A stretch of 34,928 nt of DNA from Candidatus Hydrothermarchaeota archaeon (GTDB lineage Archaea; Hydrothermarchaeota; Hydrothermarchaeia; Hydrothermarchaeales; BMS3B): assembly GCA_015521565.1 (NCBI GenBank), contig WANX01000124.1, forward strand, positions 1 through 34,928. The letters are read 5' to 3'. Position 1 is the first letter of the stretch. Every line of letters starts with the position of its first letter. A model generated the notes under the pieces. The model was not told where the DNA came from and did not search any database. It worked only from the letters and a program-made list of their open reading frames with translations. Shown piece by piece: positions 7,228 through 14,767 of the stretch. The translations under genes and the position numbers were made by a program.

Positions 7228-7235
7228 GTATAAAA
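7228..7235 (-). promoter_or_regulatory. TATA-like box of the structured RNA
   Basis: TTTTATAC on the minus strand is centred at 7231.5 with an A-rich stretch upstream (BRE-like). The predicted start, 7205, coincides with the first base pair of the RNA's closing stem. Confidence 0.6.
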
Positions 7236-7271
7236 CATTTTCTATTACCAGAGCTCAGCTTCCTGTGGAAA

Positions 7272-7766
7272 CTAAAAGCTGTCGCCTTTTCTGAAGACGA
7301 AGAGCATGGGCCTTTCCTTATAAACCCTCCAGCCCCTCACAAAAAACTCGTAGCTTGCCACCCTGGCACCTTCACGAAGCTCTTTTTCCAGCATAGGACG
7401 GAGCACCTCGTGCATGTCGAAGTTTAGGTAGAGCGCCACAACGTCGGCGTTTCGCACGACTGTTCTTCCCTTACTCCCCCTGTGCGCCCAGAATCCGGGA
7501 TCGAAGATGTCTCCGTGGATTATCTCCACCTGGCTGGTAAGCCCTCTGCTTTCAACCTCCTCTCTGGCCTGCTTCACCAGCTCTGCTTCCTTCTCGATCC
7601 CTATACATCTTGCTCCGAATTCCTCTGCACCCACTATCAGTATATTACCTCTGCCGCATCCCAGGTCAAAGAGCACCTCACCTTCACCCAGTTCTGCAAG
7701 GGAAAGGAGCTCTCTCGCCTTCTCAGGGGGTGTTGGATGATACGGTACGGAGGGTAGCTCAGTCAT
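7272..7766 (-). CDS. SAM-dependent methyltransferase, aKMT4-like protein-lysine methyltransferase
   Basis: A 164-residue class I methyltransferase. Motif I is VLFDLGCGRGNILI, the acidic loop is GIEKE and IIHGDIF follows. The stretch VPYHPTPPEKARELL before motif I, and YLNFDMHEVLRPMLEKEL followed by GARVASYEFFVRGW, strongly resemble crenarchaeal aKMT4, a broad-specificity protein-lysine methyltransferase related to Dot1. Substrate specificity cannot be read from sequence; other small-molecule or protein methyltransferases remain possible. Start ATG 7766 has GGAGG 8 nt upstream. It is divergent from the small acidic hypothetical gene, with AGGTTA repeats in between. Confidence 0.75.
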   Translation of the reverse strand: MTELPSVPYHPTPPEKARELLSLAELGEGEVLFDLGCGRGNILIVGAEEFGARCIGIEKEAELVKQAREEVESRGLTSQVEIIHGDIFDPGFWAHRGSKGRTVVRNADVVALYLNFDMHEVLRPMLEKELREGARVASYEFFVRGWRVYKERPMLFVFRKGDSF

Positions 7767-7788
7767 GCGCCGGCCTCCAAAGTTTAAC

Positions 7789-7829
7789 AGGTTAACTTGA
7801 GGTAGCTAACCTTAGTAAACAAAAGGTTA
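7789..7829. repeat. Three AGGTTA hexamers in a divergent promoter region
   Basis: AGGTTA occurs at 7789-7794 and 7824-7829, with an inverted copy TAACCT at 7807-7812. They lie between the methyltransferase start (7766) and the hypothetical gene (7843), overlapping the probable promoter. They could be operator half-sites; no regulator is identified. Confidence 0.35.
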
Positions 7830-7842
7830 AGGAGGCGGAAGC

Positions 7843-8211
7843 ATGCCACTGAGGGAGATAAACCGTATAGACAGTGATGATGAGATGTACATTAACTATA
7901 CTATGAAAAACACCTACGACATTAAACCAGGAGATGTGCTGGTTTTTGAGGTTCGCCGGCATTTTGACCAGAATAAGAGGCTGATTCGCGAGATAAATGA
8001 GACGGTGGAGGTGAAGGTTGACAACCCCAGGTGGATAAATTTTCCCCGGGACCTTCCGGAGTTTTATGAAAAGTACAGAGTAAAATTTGAAGACTACCTG
8101 GAGGTGGTGTACACCCACCTTAAGCGTGGAGAAGAGGTAATCGAGATATTCCCGGGTGAGATGAGGGAGTACCTGGACTTCAATCCCGACGCTGAAGAAG
8201 ATGAAGACTGA
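7843..8211 (+). CDS. Hypothetical acidic protein, 122 residues
   Basis: No family recognised. The soluble protein starts MPLREINRIDSDDEMYINYT and has a compact beta-rich middle (DIKPGDVLVFEVRRHFDQ resembles a small barrel segment), a helix-rich part (LPEFYEKYRVKFEDYLEVVY) and a highly acidic tail ending DAEEDED. There is no Cys and no membrane segment. The start is secure: AAGGAGG (7829-7835) lies 7 nt before the ATG. It is monocistronic and divergent from the methyltransferase; the next gene is convergent. The acidic tail suggests a protein- or translation-associated role, but nothing in the sequence settles this. Confidence 0.7.
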   Translation: MPLREINRIDSDDEMYINYTMKNTYDIKPGDVLVFEVRRHFDQNKRLIREINETVEVKVDNPRWINFPRDLPEFYEKYRVKFEDYLEVVYTHLKRGEEVIEIFPGEMREYLDFNPDAEEDED

Positions 8212-8235
8212 GTTTCTGTCCCTATCTAAGAAAAG

Positions 8236-9678
8236 CTACCTGTTTGGATTTCTGGACCCGGCCACCCTGAACACATCCTCCCTGACCCATATCCAGAAGA
8301 GGCTCTTAAGCCCCCGGGTAATGAGCTTCATGTCATCCAGGGTGCGTATTCCGAGGATTCGCCTCAGAATGTAGCGGGGCCTCGAGTAGAAGCGCCTGAA
8401 GGCTATTCTGCGCAGCTCTTCTATCTGCTCCTTCGTCATGGTACGGGGTATAAAGGCAGCCCCCTCGAAGGTGAAATCCTCGAGGCGGTGGGATGCATGA
8501 CCCAGCTCTGAGGCGCGCTCATACAGCTCAGTGCCCGGAAAGGGCGTCATAGTGTGGAAGTTCACAAAATCCGGGTCAAGCTCAATTGCAAAGTCTATTG
8601 TCCTGAGCGCCTCCTCATAGGTTTCTCCGGGTATTCCGAAGATGAAGGCTGTGACCACTCTCAGACCCGCCTTTTTCGCTGCCCTTACGGCACGCCTCGT
8701 CTGCTCCAGGGTGATACCCTTCTTTATAGCATTAAGATTCTTCTGCACACCGCTCTCGGCACCGAAAAATATTGCCCAGCAGCCAGCGCTGCGAAAGGTA
8801 CGCAGCAGTTCGTAGTCCACCTGATTTACCCGGGCCGAGACGAACCAGGTTACATCCAAACCACGGCGCCGCATCTCCTGCGCAATACGCTTTGCCCTGG
8901 AATAGTCGCCGCAGAAGGTGTCGTCCAGAAAACGTATTTCCCTGTATCCCTGCTCCACACACTCCTCAATCTCGGCCAGCACATTATCAACACTGCGGTA
9001 GCGTATTCTTCGCTCTCCTGTGAGCTGGTAGCAGTAGATGCAGCGCGCATTGCATCCCCGGGAAGTCATCACTATCGCCACTGGCTTCCTCCTGTAGGTT
9101 CCCGCGGGAGGTACGTACAGGTTCTTGTCCTCCAGCAGGTCCCTCGCCGGGAAGGGCAGTGAGTCCAGGTCCTCTATGGGCTTGCGGGGTGGATTTGAGA
9201 CCACCCTTTCCCCATCCCTGTAAACAATACCCCGGACTCCTTCGAGAGTATGCCCCCGCTCCAGCCTCTCCAGTGCCCTGCACATGGTTATCTCGCCCTC
9301 ACCCACAACCAGTGCGTCAATATCTCCCTGCTTCTCAAGGGCTCTTCTGCCCATAGCACTGGGATAGGGTCCGCCAACAAAAACTGTGGCATCGCTGACC
9401 CGCTTTACATCCCGGGCAGTTTTCACAGCCTTTGGCCACAGTGGGGTGTTGGCATATATTCCCACAACCTCAGGTTTAAAGCTCCTGATTCTGTCTATAA
9501 CCTCCCGGTGGTTCAAAAAAGAGCCGTCAAAGAACCTGACCTTATGTCCTGCCTCCCGCAATGCTGCGGCTACATATAGCACGCCCAGGGGTTGCCAGTA
9601 GTTAACCTGTGCCTTTGCCGTCTTCGTGGGGAATATATCCTCCGGTAGCCAGGAGGGCATAACAAGCGCTACCTTCAC
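8236..9678 (-). CDS. B12-binding-domain radical SAM enzyme
   Basis: About 480 residues in the class B layout. An N-terminal cobalamin-binding-like Rossmann domain (LGVLYVAAALREAGHKVRFF through VFVGGPYPSA and DALVVGEGE) is followed by a radical SAM barrel with the cluster motif CNARCIYC after TSRG. Further barrel landmarks are IRFLDDTF, FGAESGVQ and FIFGIPGETYEEA. The cobalamin domain lacks an obvious DxHxxG motif, so B12 may bind base-on or not at all. Such enzymes methylate or rearrange lipids, glycans and natural products. The start is the GTG at 9678, which overlaps the upstream stop and has GAGGAGG nearby. It forms a translationally coupled pair with the flavoprotein upstream. Confidence 0.85.
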   Translation of the reverse strand: MKVALVMPSWLPEDIFPTKTAKAQVNYWQPLGVLYVAAALREAGHKVRFFDGSFLNHREVIDRIRSFKPEVVGIYANTPLWPKAVKTARDVKRVSDATVFVGGPYPSAMGRRALEKQGDIDALVVGEGEITMCRALERLERGHTLEGVRGIVYRDGERVVSNPPRKPIEDLDSLPFPARDLLEDKNLYVPPAGTYRRKPVAIVMTSRGCNARCIYCYQLTGERRIRYRSVDNVLAEIEECVEQGYREIRFLDDTFCGDYSRAKRIAQEMRRRGLDVTWFVSARVNQVDYELLRTFRSAGCWAIFFGAESGVQKNLNAIKKGITLEQTRRAVRAAKKAGLRVVTAFIFGIPGETYEEALRTIDFAIELDPDFVNFHTMTPFPGTELYERASELGHASHRLEDFTFEGAAFIPRTMTKEQIEELRRIAFRRFYSRPRYILRRILGIRTLDDMKLITRGLKSLFWIWVREDVFRVAGSRNPNR

Positions 9679-11081
9679 TACCTGACCTCCTCTATGTACT
9701 CCGCTGCGCAATTAACCTCGAGGAGGTTGTGCCTCTCACCCATAAGATTCCTGGCAGCCTTTATACCGGTCTCCATCGCATGGTCCATGTTGTGGTACCT
9801 GAACATTCCCGTCCTTCCGACAAGCTGCAGATTCTCAAAGCGGGACAGGTAGTCGAGTATAACCTCATAGTGCCTTCGGTATCCAACCTCAAGCAGTGGA
9901 TATGCATTTGGGACCCTTACAACTCTGCTATCTATTACCTCATCCTCCCGAAGGAAGCCCAGAGACTCCAGGTGCTCCACAGTGAGCTGCGCAAGCTCTC
10001 CGGCTGACATGCTCCACAGCCTCTCCCCAGAGAAGCAGAAGTACTCGGCAACCAGCGAGGTCTTACCCCTGGGGGACATGGACTCGCTCCAGTTGTTCGG
10101 CTCATGAACTCTACCGAAGGGAACCTTCTTTTCGGGCAGATAAATCCAGCTCAGTCTGGTAACTCTTGGTCGGTTCACCATTATTGCCACTATAACTGTA
10201 TCCCTGAACCTGAGCCTTTCCGCCGCACGGAGCACCTCTTCAGGCGGAGGGGGCGATAGCATCTTCACAAGGCGGGGCAGGGGGATGCTTGAAATGTAGC
10301 TGTCTGCCTCAACTGTTATCTCACTGTCGCAGTTTCTCGCCGTTACGCTCTGAATTCTCCCGCCAGAATGCCGTATCCCACACACACTGAATCCGAGCAG
10401 AACCGGATTTGGTGAGACCTCCTCTGCCAGCCTCTCCGCAATTCTGCCGATTCCCTTCTCAGGGTACAGAAACTCCCTTATCAGAGTCGGTGGACGGTGT
10501 CTGCGGTTCAGTTTCAGCAGCGCATCCTTTATTGCGACGCTCAGTGAAAGCCCGCGGATGCGCTGTGCAACCCATTCGGCACTTATCCTGTCGCAGCTGA
10601 TACCCCACACCTTCTCACTGTACTCCTTGAAGAATATGTTGAAAAGCTCCCGTCCAAAATTTGCCACCACCCAGTCTTCCAGAGAGACCGGATTCCGCCT
10701 GGGACGCAGTCTCTCCCGGGAGTAGTCGAGCAGTATCCTGGCGCTCTCACATACACCCAGGCCAAGCAGAGCGTTCAGAGGACGCAGCGGGTAGTCGAAG
10801 TACCTGCCCTTCATGAAGATCTTGCTGTTTCTCCTGGCCAGAACAAGCTCGCCGTCCAGCAGCCGTATCACCAGATCCCCTATTTCCTGATTTTTGGTGA
10901 AGAACCTGTGACCTCCCAGGTCGAATCTGAAACCCCTGTGCACCACAGTTTTTGAAAGGCCGCCAACCCGGGGTTCCTTTTCTATTACCGCCACTCTTCT
11001 TCTCGACTTTGACAGGGTATAGGCTGCTGCAAGTCCTGCAAGTCCCGCACCAAGCACCACTGCATTGAATCTTCCACTCAA
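9678..11081 (-). CDS. FAD/NAD(P)-binding oxidoreductase, UDP-galactopyranose-mutase/amine-oxidase-like
   Basis: About 467 residues. A Rossmann FAD motif VVLGAGLAGLAAAY and IEKEPRVGGLSKT sit at the N-terminus, followed by FDLGGHRFFTKN, YFDYPLRPLNALLGLG and EYSEKVWGISCDRIS, typical of the UGM/protoporphyrinogen-oxidase-like branch found in cell-surface glycan clusters. The C-terminal FAD loop is GRTGMFRYHNMDHAMETG. It probably isomerises a nucleotide sugar or oxidises a lipid or sugar precursor; the partner radical SAM gene suggests a joint envelope modification pathway. TTG 11081 is chosen because GGAGGT (11092-11097) precedes it and the N-terminus is then of normal length; TTG 11126 is possible. 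Confidence 0.8.
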   Translation of the reverse strand: MSGRFNAVVLGAGLAGLAAAYTLSKSRRRVAVIEKEPRVGGLSKTVVHRGFRFDLGGHRFFTKNQEIGDLVIRLLDGELVLARRNSKIFMKGRYFDYPLRPLNALLGLGVCESARILLDYSRERLRPRRNPVSLEDWVVANFGRELFNIFFKEYSEKVWGISCDRISAEWVAQRIRGLSLSVAIKDALLKLNRRHRPPTLIREFLYPEKGIGRIAERLAEEVSPNPVLLGFSVCGIRHSGGRIQSVTARNCDSEITVEADSYISSIPLPRLVKMLSPPPPEEVLRAAERLRFRDTVIVAIMVNRPRVTRLSWIYLPEKKVPFGRVHEPNNWSESMSPRGKTSLVAEYFCFSGERLWSMSAGELAQLTVEHLESLGFLREDEVIDSRVVRVPNAYPLLEVGYRRHYEVILDYLSRFENLQLVGRTGMFRYHNMDHAMETGIKAARNLMGERHNLLEVNCAAEYIEEVR

Positions 11082-11264
11082 TTTACCTGATACCTCCGGG
11101 ATTCTGTGTGAAATATTTACCGGCAAACCTGCAGCGCCATTGATGAGTCCTTCCCCTGGCGCGGGAAGTCCTCTGACATAACCAGAAGATACACATCAAT
11201 TAAAAATTTGCAATCTGCACAAGGGGCAAGTCAACCAAAAAAGAAAAGGGGTTTAGGAGGAGGT

Positions 11265-12431
11265 TCAGTTCTTCTTCATGAACCTCCTGCGCAGTGCATA
11301 GCCAGCGAGCGGAAGCGCCGCAAGAAGGGCAACGCTGGTGGGTCCGCAGACGCCCTTGCCCTCCGCCTTGGCGGCCTCGGCTATCTGCTTGGTCTCCTCC
11401 AGCTGCTTCTTGAGGTCGGCGACCTCCTTCTCCAGGGCTGCAACCTTCTCGGCATTGGCGTCAGAAGCTTCCTTCAGCTCCTGCAGCGGTGTCTTGGGGA
11501 AGTCCTTGTACACGTTGAAGCTATCCGGCTCCATGGGCAGGTAGAACTCGTTGGCCCACTCCCTCAGAGAGCCGTCGTAGTTCTTCACCTTCTCATAGCC
11601 GAGCAGCTCGCTGAGGATGAACCAGGTGGTCGAGGACCTCACGCCTGTGTTGCAGTACACTATTATCTCCTTGTCGCCGGTGATGCCCTTCTCCTCTGCC
11701 ATCTTCTTCAGCTCTTCAACAGGCAGGAACTTGCCGTTCTTGGAAACCTCCTCAGGTGCAGACCACTGTATGGCTCCGGGTATATGGCCGCTCCTGACCC
11801 ACTTGCTCACCGAGAACTTCTTGCCATCATAGTACGCCTTTGGCCTGGTATCCACAAATATCACCTTGCCGGTCGCCAGGCCGCGCATCACGTCAAACTC
11901 CTTGACAGCGTATATCTTGCCATTTGGCGGATACTTCAGCGGGTAGTCGAGCGGCTCCACATCCGGCACCTCAGTGGTCAGCGGGCGACCCTCGGCTTTC
12001 CAGGCAGACTTGGTGCCGTCCATCACGCTTATCTTCTCAACATTCCAGAACTTCAGTGTCCAGTAGAAGCGTGTGGCCTGGGTCAGGCTGTCGCCGTATA
12101 TTACTATATGAGTGTCCGGTGTCACACCCAGCTTCCTCATCACATACTTCATTGACGCATAATCCAGCACCATGCGGTTTGTGTACGGCAGAAAGACCTC
12201 GCTGCTCCACTTGACGTTCACAGCACCGGGGATATGCCCCTTCTTGTAGCTGTCGCTCTTGCTCACCTCAACCAGACGTATCTCTGTCTGTGTCGGGTCC
12301 TTTATTGTGTCCAGACGCTCCTGCACCCAGTCCATTGACACCAGTGGACCGGGATACTCCTCAGCGCTCACCAGGGAGGCACTGGCCAGAAACAGCACGC
12401 CCACAAGCAGCGCCATTAATCCTCTATTCAT
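11265..12431 (-). CDS. Cell-surface thiosulfate sulfurtransferase (tandem rhodanese) with CGP-CTERM-like tail
   Basis: About 388 residues: signal peptide (MNRGLMALLVGVLFLASASLVSA), two rhodanese domains, a coiled coil (about residues 320-358) and a C-terminal sorting-like tail made of GKGVCGPT, a hydrophobic stretch and RRRFMKKN. The second domain has the active-site loop CNTGVRSS (Cys260); the first domain has YGDSLTQ and no Cys, the usual inactive copy. It moves sulfane sulfur from thiosulfate or persulfide to an acceptor outside the membrane. The tail matches the CGP-CTERM pattern, in which the Cys is thought to be processed and lipid-anchored. ATG 12431 has AAGGAGGT 7 nt upstream. Confidence 0.9.
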   Translation of the reverse strand: MNRGLMALLVGVLFLASASLVSAEEYPGPLVSMDWVQERLDTIKDPTQTEIRLVEVSKSDSYKKGHIPGAVNVKWSSEVFLPYTNRMVLDYASMKYVMRKLGVTPDTHIVIYGDSLTQATRFYWTLKFWNVEKISVMDGTKSAWKAEGRPLTTEVPDVEPLDYPLKYPPNGKIYAVKEFDVMRGLATGKVIFVDTRPKAYYDGKKFSVSKWVRSGHIPGAIQWSAPEEVSKNGKFLPVEELKKMAEEKGITGDKEIIVYCNTGVRSSTTWFILSELLGYEKVKNYDGSLREWANEFYLPMEPDSFNVYKDFPKTPLQELKEASDANAEKVAALEKEVADLKKQLEETKQIAEAAKAEGKGVCGPTSVALLAALPLAGYALRRRFMKKN

Positions 12432-12475
12432 GCCCTCCACCTCCTTTTTTCAGCAGGTTGGCAGGTCTCCAACAC
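12428..12475 (-). CDS. Possible 15-codon leader peptide upstream of the sulfurtransferase
   Basis: A GTG at 12475 lies just after a strong ribosome site GAGGAGGTGA and opens a frame that reads MLETCQPAEKRRWRA and stops at TGA 12430-12428, overlapping the sulfurtransferase ATG (ATGA). The frame contains the sulfurtransferase's own ribosome site. Two full Shine-Dalgarno sequences 40 nt apart are unusual. The peptide has a single Cys and may only serve translational coupling, or it may be fortuitous. Confidence 0.35.
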   Translation of the reverse strand: MLETCQPAEKRRWRA

Positions 12476-12570
12476 TTTCACCTCCTCTTTTTGTTTAATT
12501 ATTTTTTAATACCTCTGAAGTACATGTGTTTTTGCACTAATCATGCCGATTTATTAGGTATAGAAACATG

Positions 12571-12578
12571 TATTTAAA
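12571..12578 (-). promoter_or_regulatory. TATA-like box upstream of the sulfurtransferase
   Basis: TTTAAATA on the minus strand predicts a start near 12548 and a leader of about 117 nt that would include the possible leader peptide. A second AT-rich element at about 12492-12509 could give a shorter transcript. The rest of 12476-12690 shows no gene. Confidence 0.4.
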
Positions 12579-12690
12579 TTTTTCGAAAGCTTTTGCAGAC
12601 ATGACGAAAATATGGAAGACGGTCTTACGCTAAATTCGAAACTACTGCAGCTCAACTCACGGCGCGGATGGTGTGAATTTTAAATTATCT

Positions 12691-13467
12691 TCACCTGACC
12701 GCAGCCGCCTCTGCTGTGAGATTGGCCCACAGGAGCACATCCCTGTAGTTTCCGCAGCACGCCTCGTCCCAGATGCCTATCCTGATTTCCAGATTCAGCG
12801 GCTCGTACCGGGTATAATTCCTGGGCAGAGCCGCCACTATCCTGATGGGCGTACCCGGGGTTACATTGAGGGTCTCGAAATCTCTGATACCGAAAAGGTC
12901 GGGGGTAACATTCAGAATCTGCAGTGTCAGGTTACCTATCAACACCTCCACTCCTTCCCCCCAGATGCTCAGGTTTTCCAGAGCCACAGTCTCTATGAGC
13001 ACCTCCCCCTCATTAACCCGGACCTGCGGCCTTTCAAGCCCCTCAAAGGTGGATACTGATGAGTTCAGCGTGTAGTTCCTGTATAGCATCTGCCTTATAA
13101 GCATTTCAAGAGTCTGCTTTTCCTGGAAGCCTGCCACCCTGGTGAACTCCTGTCCCGAAGCATCAAAGAAGATAAAATAGGGCACACCTCTGACACCATA
13201 GGAGGCCACAAGCTCCTTCTCCCTGTCGAAATCTGCCAGAAAAAAGACAACCTCCGGAAACCTCTTCTTCAGCTCCTCCATTATTGGCTGCTGCTCTATG
13301 CACTTCCCGCACCATTCCGCGGCAATTTCAAGTACAACAGGAAAACCTCCGGCCAGAGCACTCTGAAAGGCCTCCTGATTGTAGTTAAAGGGAAGCGTGT
13401 TCTCCGGTGGAGAGGCGCATCCTGTGAGACCTGCCAATATTATGAAAGCCAGCCACAAATACTTCAT
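12691..13467 (-). CDS. Thioredoxin-like lipoprotein
   Basis: About 258 residues. It has a lipoprotein signal ending LTGC (Cys17) and a thioredoxin domain with AAEWCGKC (Cys53 and Cys56) and the cis-Pro loop GVRGVPYFIFFD. A C-terminal ~110-residue beta-rich domain carries several N-x-S/T sequons and a CC pair (DEACCGNYRD). It is probably an extracytoplasmic disulfide reductase or thiol carrier anchored by lipid. The frame opens earlier (13521), but ATG 13467 lies 28 nt from TTTTAAGT (13492-13499) and starts the signal peptide. It sits between the YeeE/YedE transporter and the rhodanese and so probably serves extracellular sulfur chemistry. Confidence 0.85.
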   Translation of the reverse strand: MKYLWLAFIILAGLTGCASPPENTLPFNYNQEAFQSALAGGFPVVLEIAAEWCGKCIEQQPIMEELKKRFPEVVFFLADFDREKELVASYGVRGVPYFIFFDASGQEFTRVAGFQEKQTLEMLIRQMLYRNYTLNSSVSTFEGLERPQVRVNEGEVLIETVALENLSIWGEGVEVLIGNLTLQILNVTPDLFGIRDFETLNVTPGTPIRIVAALPRNYTRYEPLNLEIRIGIWDEACCGNYRDVLLWANLTAEAAAVR

Positions 13468-13491
13468 TAAAATTAGTGGGGTTTCATCTAT

Positions 13492-13499
13492 ACTTAAAA
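13492..13499 (-). promoter_or_regulatory. TATA-like box of the thioredoxin-like lipoprotein
   Basis: TTTTAAGT on the minus strand predicts a start at about 13469, making ATG 13467 effectively leaderless. The gene can therefore be transcribed separately from the upstream sulfur operon. Confidence 0.5.
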
Positions 13500-13538
13500 G
13501 TTTTTCCAAATCATGGCGCAACAGTAAATGCCCAGGAA

Positions 13539-14072
13539 TCAGGCCCTTTTAAACCTTCTCCCCAAAAACACAAAAAGCCACAGGAAAAGCAGCGTGCCCA
13601 GAAGAACTGCAGCGCTCTGAGGAATACTGAGCAGACTGCTCAGAGTAAGCTCCCCGAATTCTGCCGGTTCAATAAAATTGTTCTTAATCCACGGGTAGGT
13701 CTCGCCAAATATCGCTATTCCCGTCAGCATTCCAATCAGCGCCACCAGAGATGTCACATATCCCTCCCCTATCCTGTAGAGTGTGCCGGAGGCGCACCCT
13801 CCTGCGAGCACCATTCCGATGCCAAATATGAGCCCACCTGCAGCTGTGAAAAGGCCCCCACTCTTGACATAGGGATAGGATTCAATCAGCCCGCCGGCAT
13901 GGAAGAGAAAGAAAGCAGGAGTGAGCACGGCCAGGTACAGCATCATGGCGCGGAGCAGGTGAGCATGTCTGAACAGAAAGAAGTCCCTGAAGGCAGAGGC
14001 CATGCAGAACTGTCCCCTCTCCAGCACAAACCCTATGCCGACGCCGAAAAGGAATCCCACCACCGCCTCCAT
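13539..14072 (-). CDS. YeeE/YedE-family transporter, half protein (motifs ERGQFCMASAFRD and GGCASGT)
   Basis: A 177-residue polytopic membrane protein with the conserved Cys motifs of the YeeE/YedE (TsuA) thiosulfate channel family, RGQFCMASAFRD near the N-terminus and LAGGCASGTLYRIGEG in the middle. In TsuA conserved Cys residues relay thiosulfate through the membrane. The protein is half the length of a full TsuA (about 350), and the neighbouring gene supplies the other half, so the two products probably form one transporter, as in PmpA/PmpB-type split systems. It starts 1 nt after the previous stop. The substrate is inferred from family and from TusA and rhodanese neighbours. Confidence 0.85.
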   Translation of the reverse strand: MEAVVGFLFGVGIGFVLERGQFCMASAFRDFFLFRHAHLLRAMMLYLAVLTPAFFLFHAGGLIESYPYVKSGGLFTAAGGLIFGIGMVLAGGCASGTLYRIGEGYVTSLVALIGMLTGIAIFGETYPWIKNNFIEPAEFGELTLSSLLSIPQSAAVLLGTLLFLWLFVFLGRRFKRA

Positions 14073-14543
14073 TCACACCAGCCTCATCAGTATTTTACCT
14101 CCAATGTATGCACCAGCTGCAATAGCTGCAAAAGCTATAAAACTCGAAACTGCGAGCTGGGGTATGCCTGACATTATGTGGCCCACATTGCACCCCAGCG
14201 CCAGTCTGGCACCGTACCCCATGAGAAGACCGCCCACAAAAACCTGCAAAAAGCGCCATCTGATAGGTGGCATCCTGATTTTGAAGTCCCCTCCAAGGTA
14301 TGCTCCAATAAAGGCTCCCGCAATAATCCCGAAGTTCAGCCACACCCGCCAGTTTAGCTCCGGCAAATATTTCTGAAAGTAGGCGCTGTTTCTCACATGT
14401 TCTGGCACAGCTATGTTCTCAATATATGCAACCAGATGGGTCTCCCCCGTGGTGATGCTCCAGGGGCGGTCGAGGGTTGCATACAGCAGCAGGTTCAGCA
14501 GTGCCAGAAGAAGTGCCGCCACCGCCGGTGAGAGGTAGCGCAT
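14073..14543 (-). CDS. YeeE/YedE-family transporter, half protein (motif LALGCNVGHI)
   Basis: A 156-residue membrane protein with an N-terminal helix, a ~55-residue external loop (DRPWSITTGETHLVAYI and onward), two or three further helices and the family motif YGARLALGCNVGHIMSG containing its single conserved Cys. It complements the adjacent half protein to a complete set of YeeE/YedE Cys motifs. Start ATG 14543 is 1 nt after the tusA stop. Gene order tusA, yeeE half, yedE half is frequent in sulfur-using prokaryotes, where TusA takes the imported sulfur in the cytoplasm. Confidence 0.85.
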   Translation of the reverse strand: MRYLSPAVAALLLALLNLLLYATLDRPWSITTGETHLVAYIENIAVPEHVRNSAYFQKYLPELNWRVWLNFGIIAGAFIGAYLGGDFKIRMPPIRWRFLQVFVGGLLMGYGARLALGCNVGHIMSGIPQLAVSSFIAFAAIAAGAYIGGKILMRLV

Positions 14544-14544
14544 A

Positions 14545-14766
14545 CTACTTACCCTTCAAAGTTATTGTTATTATGAACTCGGCACCGTTCTCCTCGATGG
14601 TGTAACTGTGTCCCTGTGCATCCATCTCCATGGGAATACTCTTCTTGGCAGGAGGATGGTCGGATATAACCTTGAGAACTTCGCCGGCCTTCATCTTTTT
14701 TATTTCATTTACACATTTTACCAGGGGTACGGGACATATCTCACCTCTCACGTCCAGAACCCGCAT
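14545..14766 (-). CDS. tusA: TusA/SirA-family sulfur carrier
   Basis: A 73-residue protein of the TusA fold. It begins MRVLDVRGEICPVPLVK, where Cys11 in the CPxP motif carries the persulfide, and continues KKMKAGEVLKVISDHP and the C-terminal beta strands. TusA-like proteins shuttle sulfane sulfur to tRNA thiolation, molybdenum cofactor maturation (via FdhD) or dissimilatory sulfur enzymes. It is 1 nt from both neighbours in the LysR-V4R-tusA-yeeE-yedE operon. An fdhD gene lies elsewhere in the window, but a link between the two is speculative. Confidence 0.95.
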   Translation of the reverse strand: MRVLDVRGEICPVPLVKCVNEIKKMKAGEVLKVISDHPPAKKSIPMEMDAQGHSYTIEENGAEFIITITLKGK

Positions 14767-14767
14767 A

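Noticed and set aside
11208-12155. Long plus-strand open frame opposite the rhodanese gene
   Set aside because: It is a shadow of the rhodanese codon pattern; the product is rich in Leu/His/Arg with no family motif, and no promoter was found.
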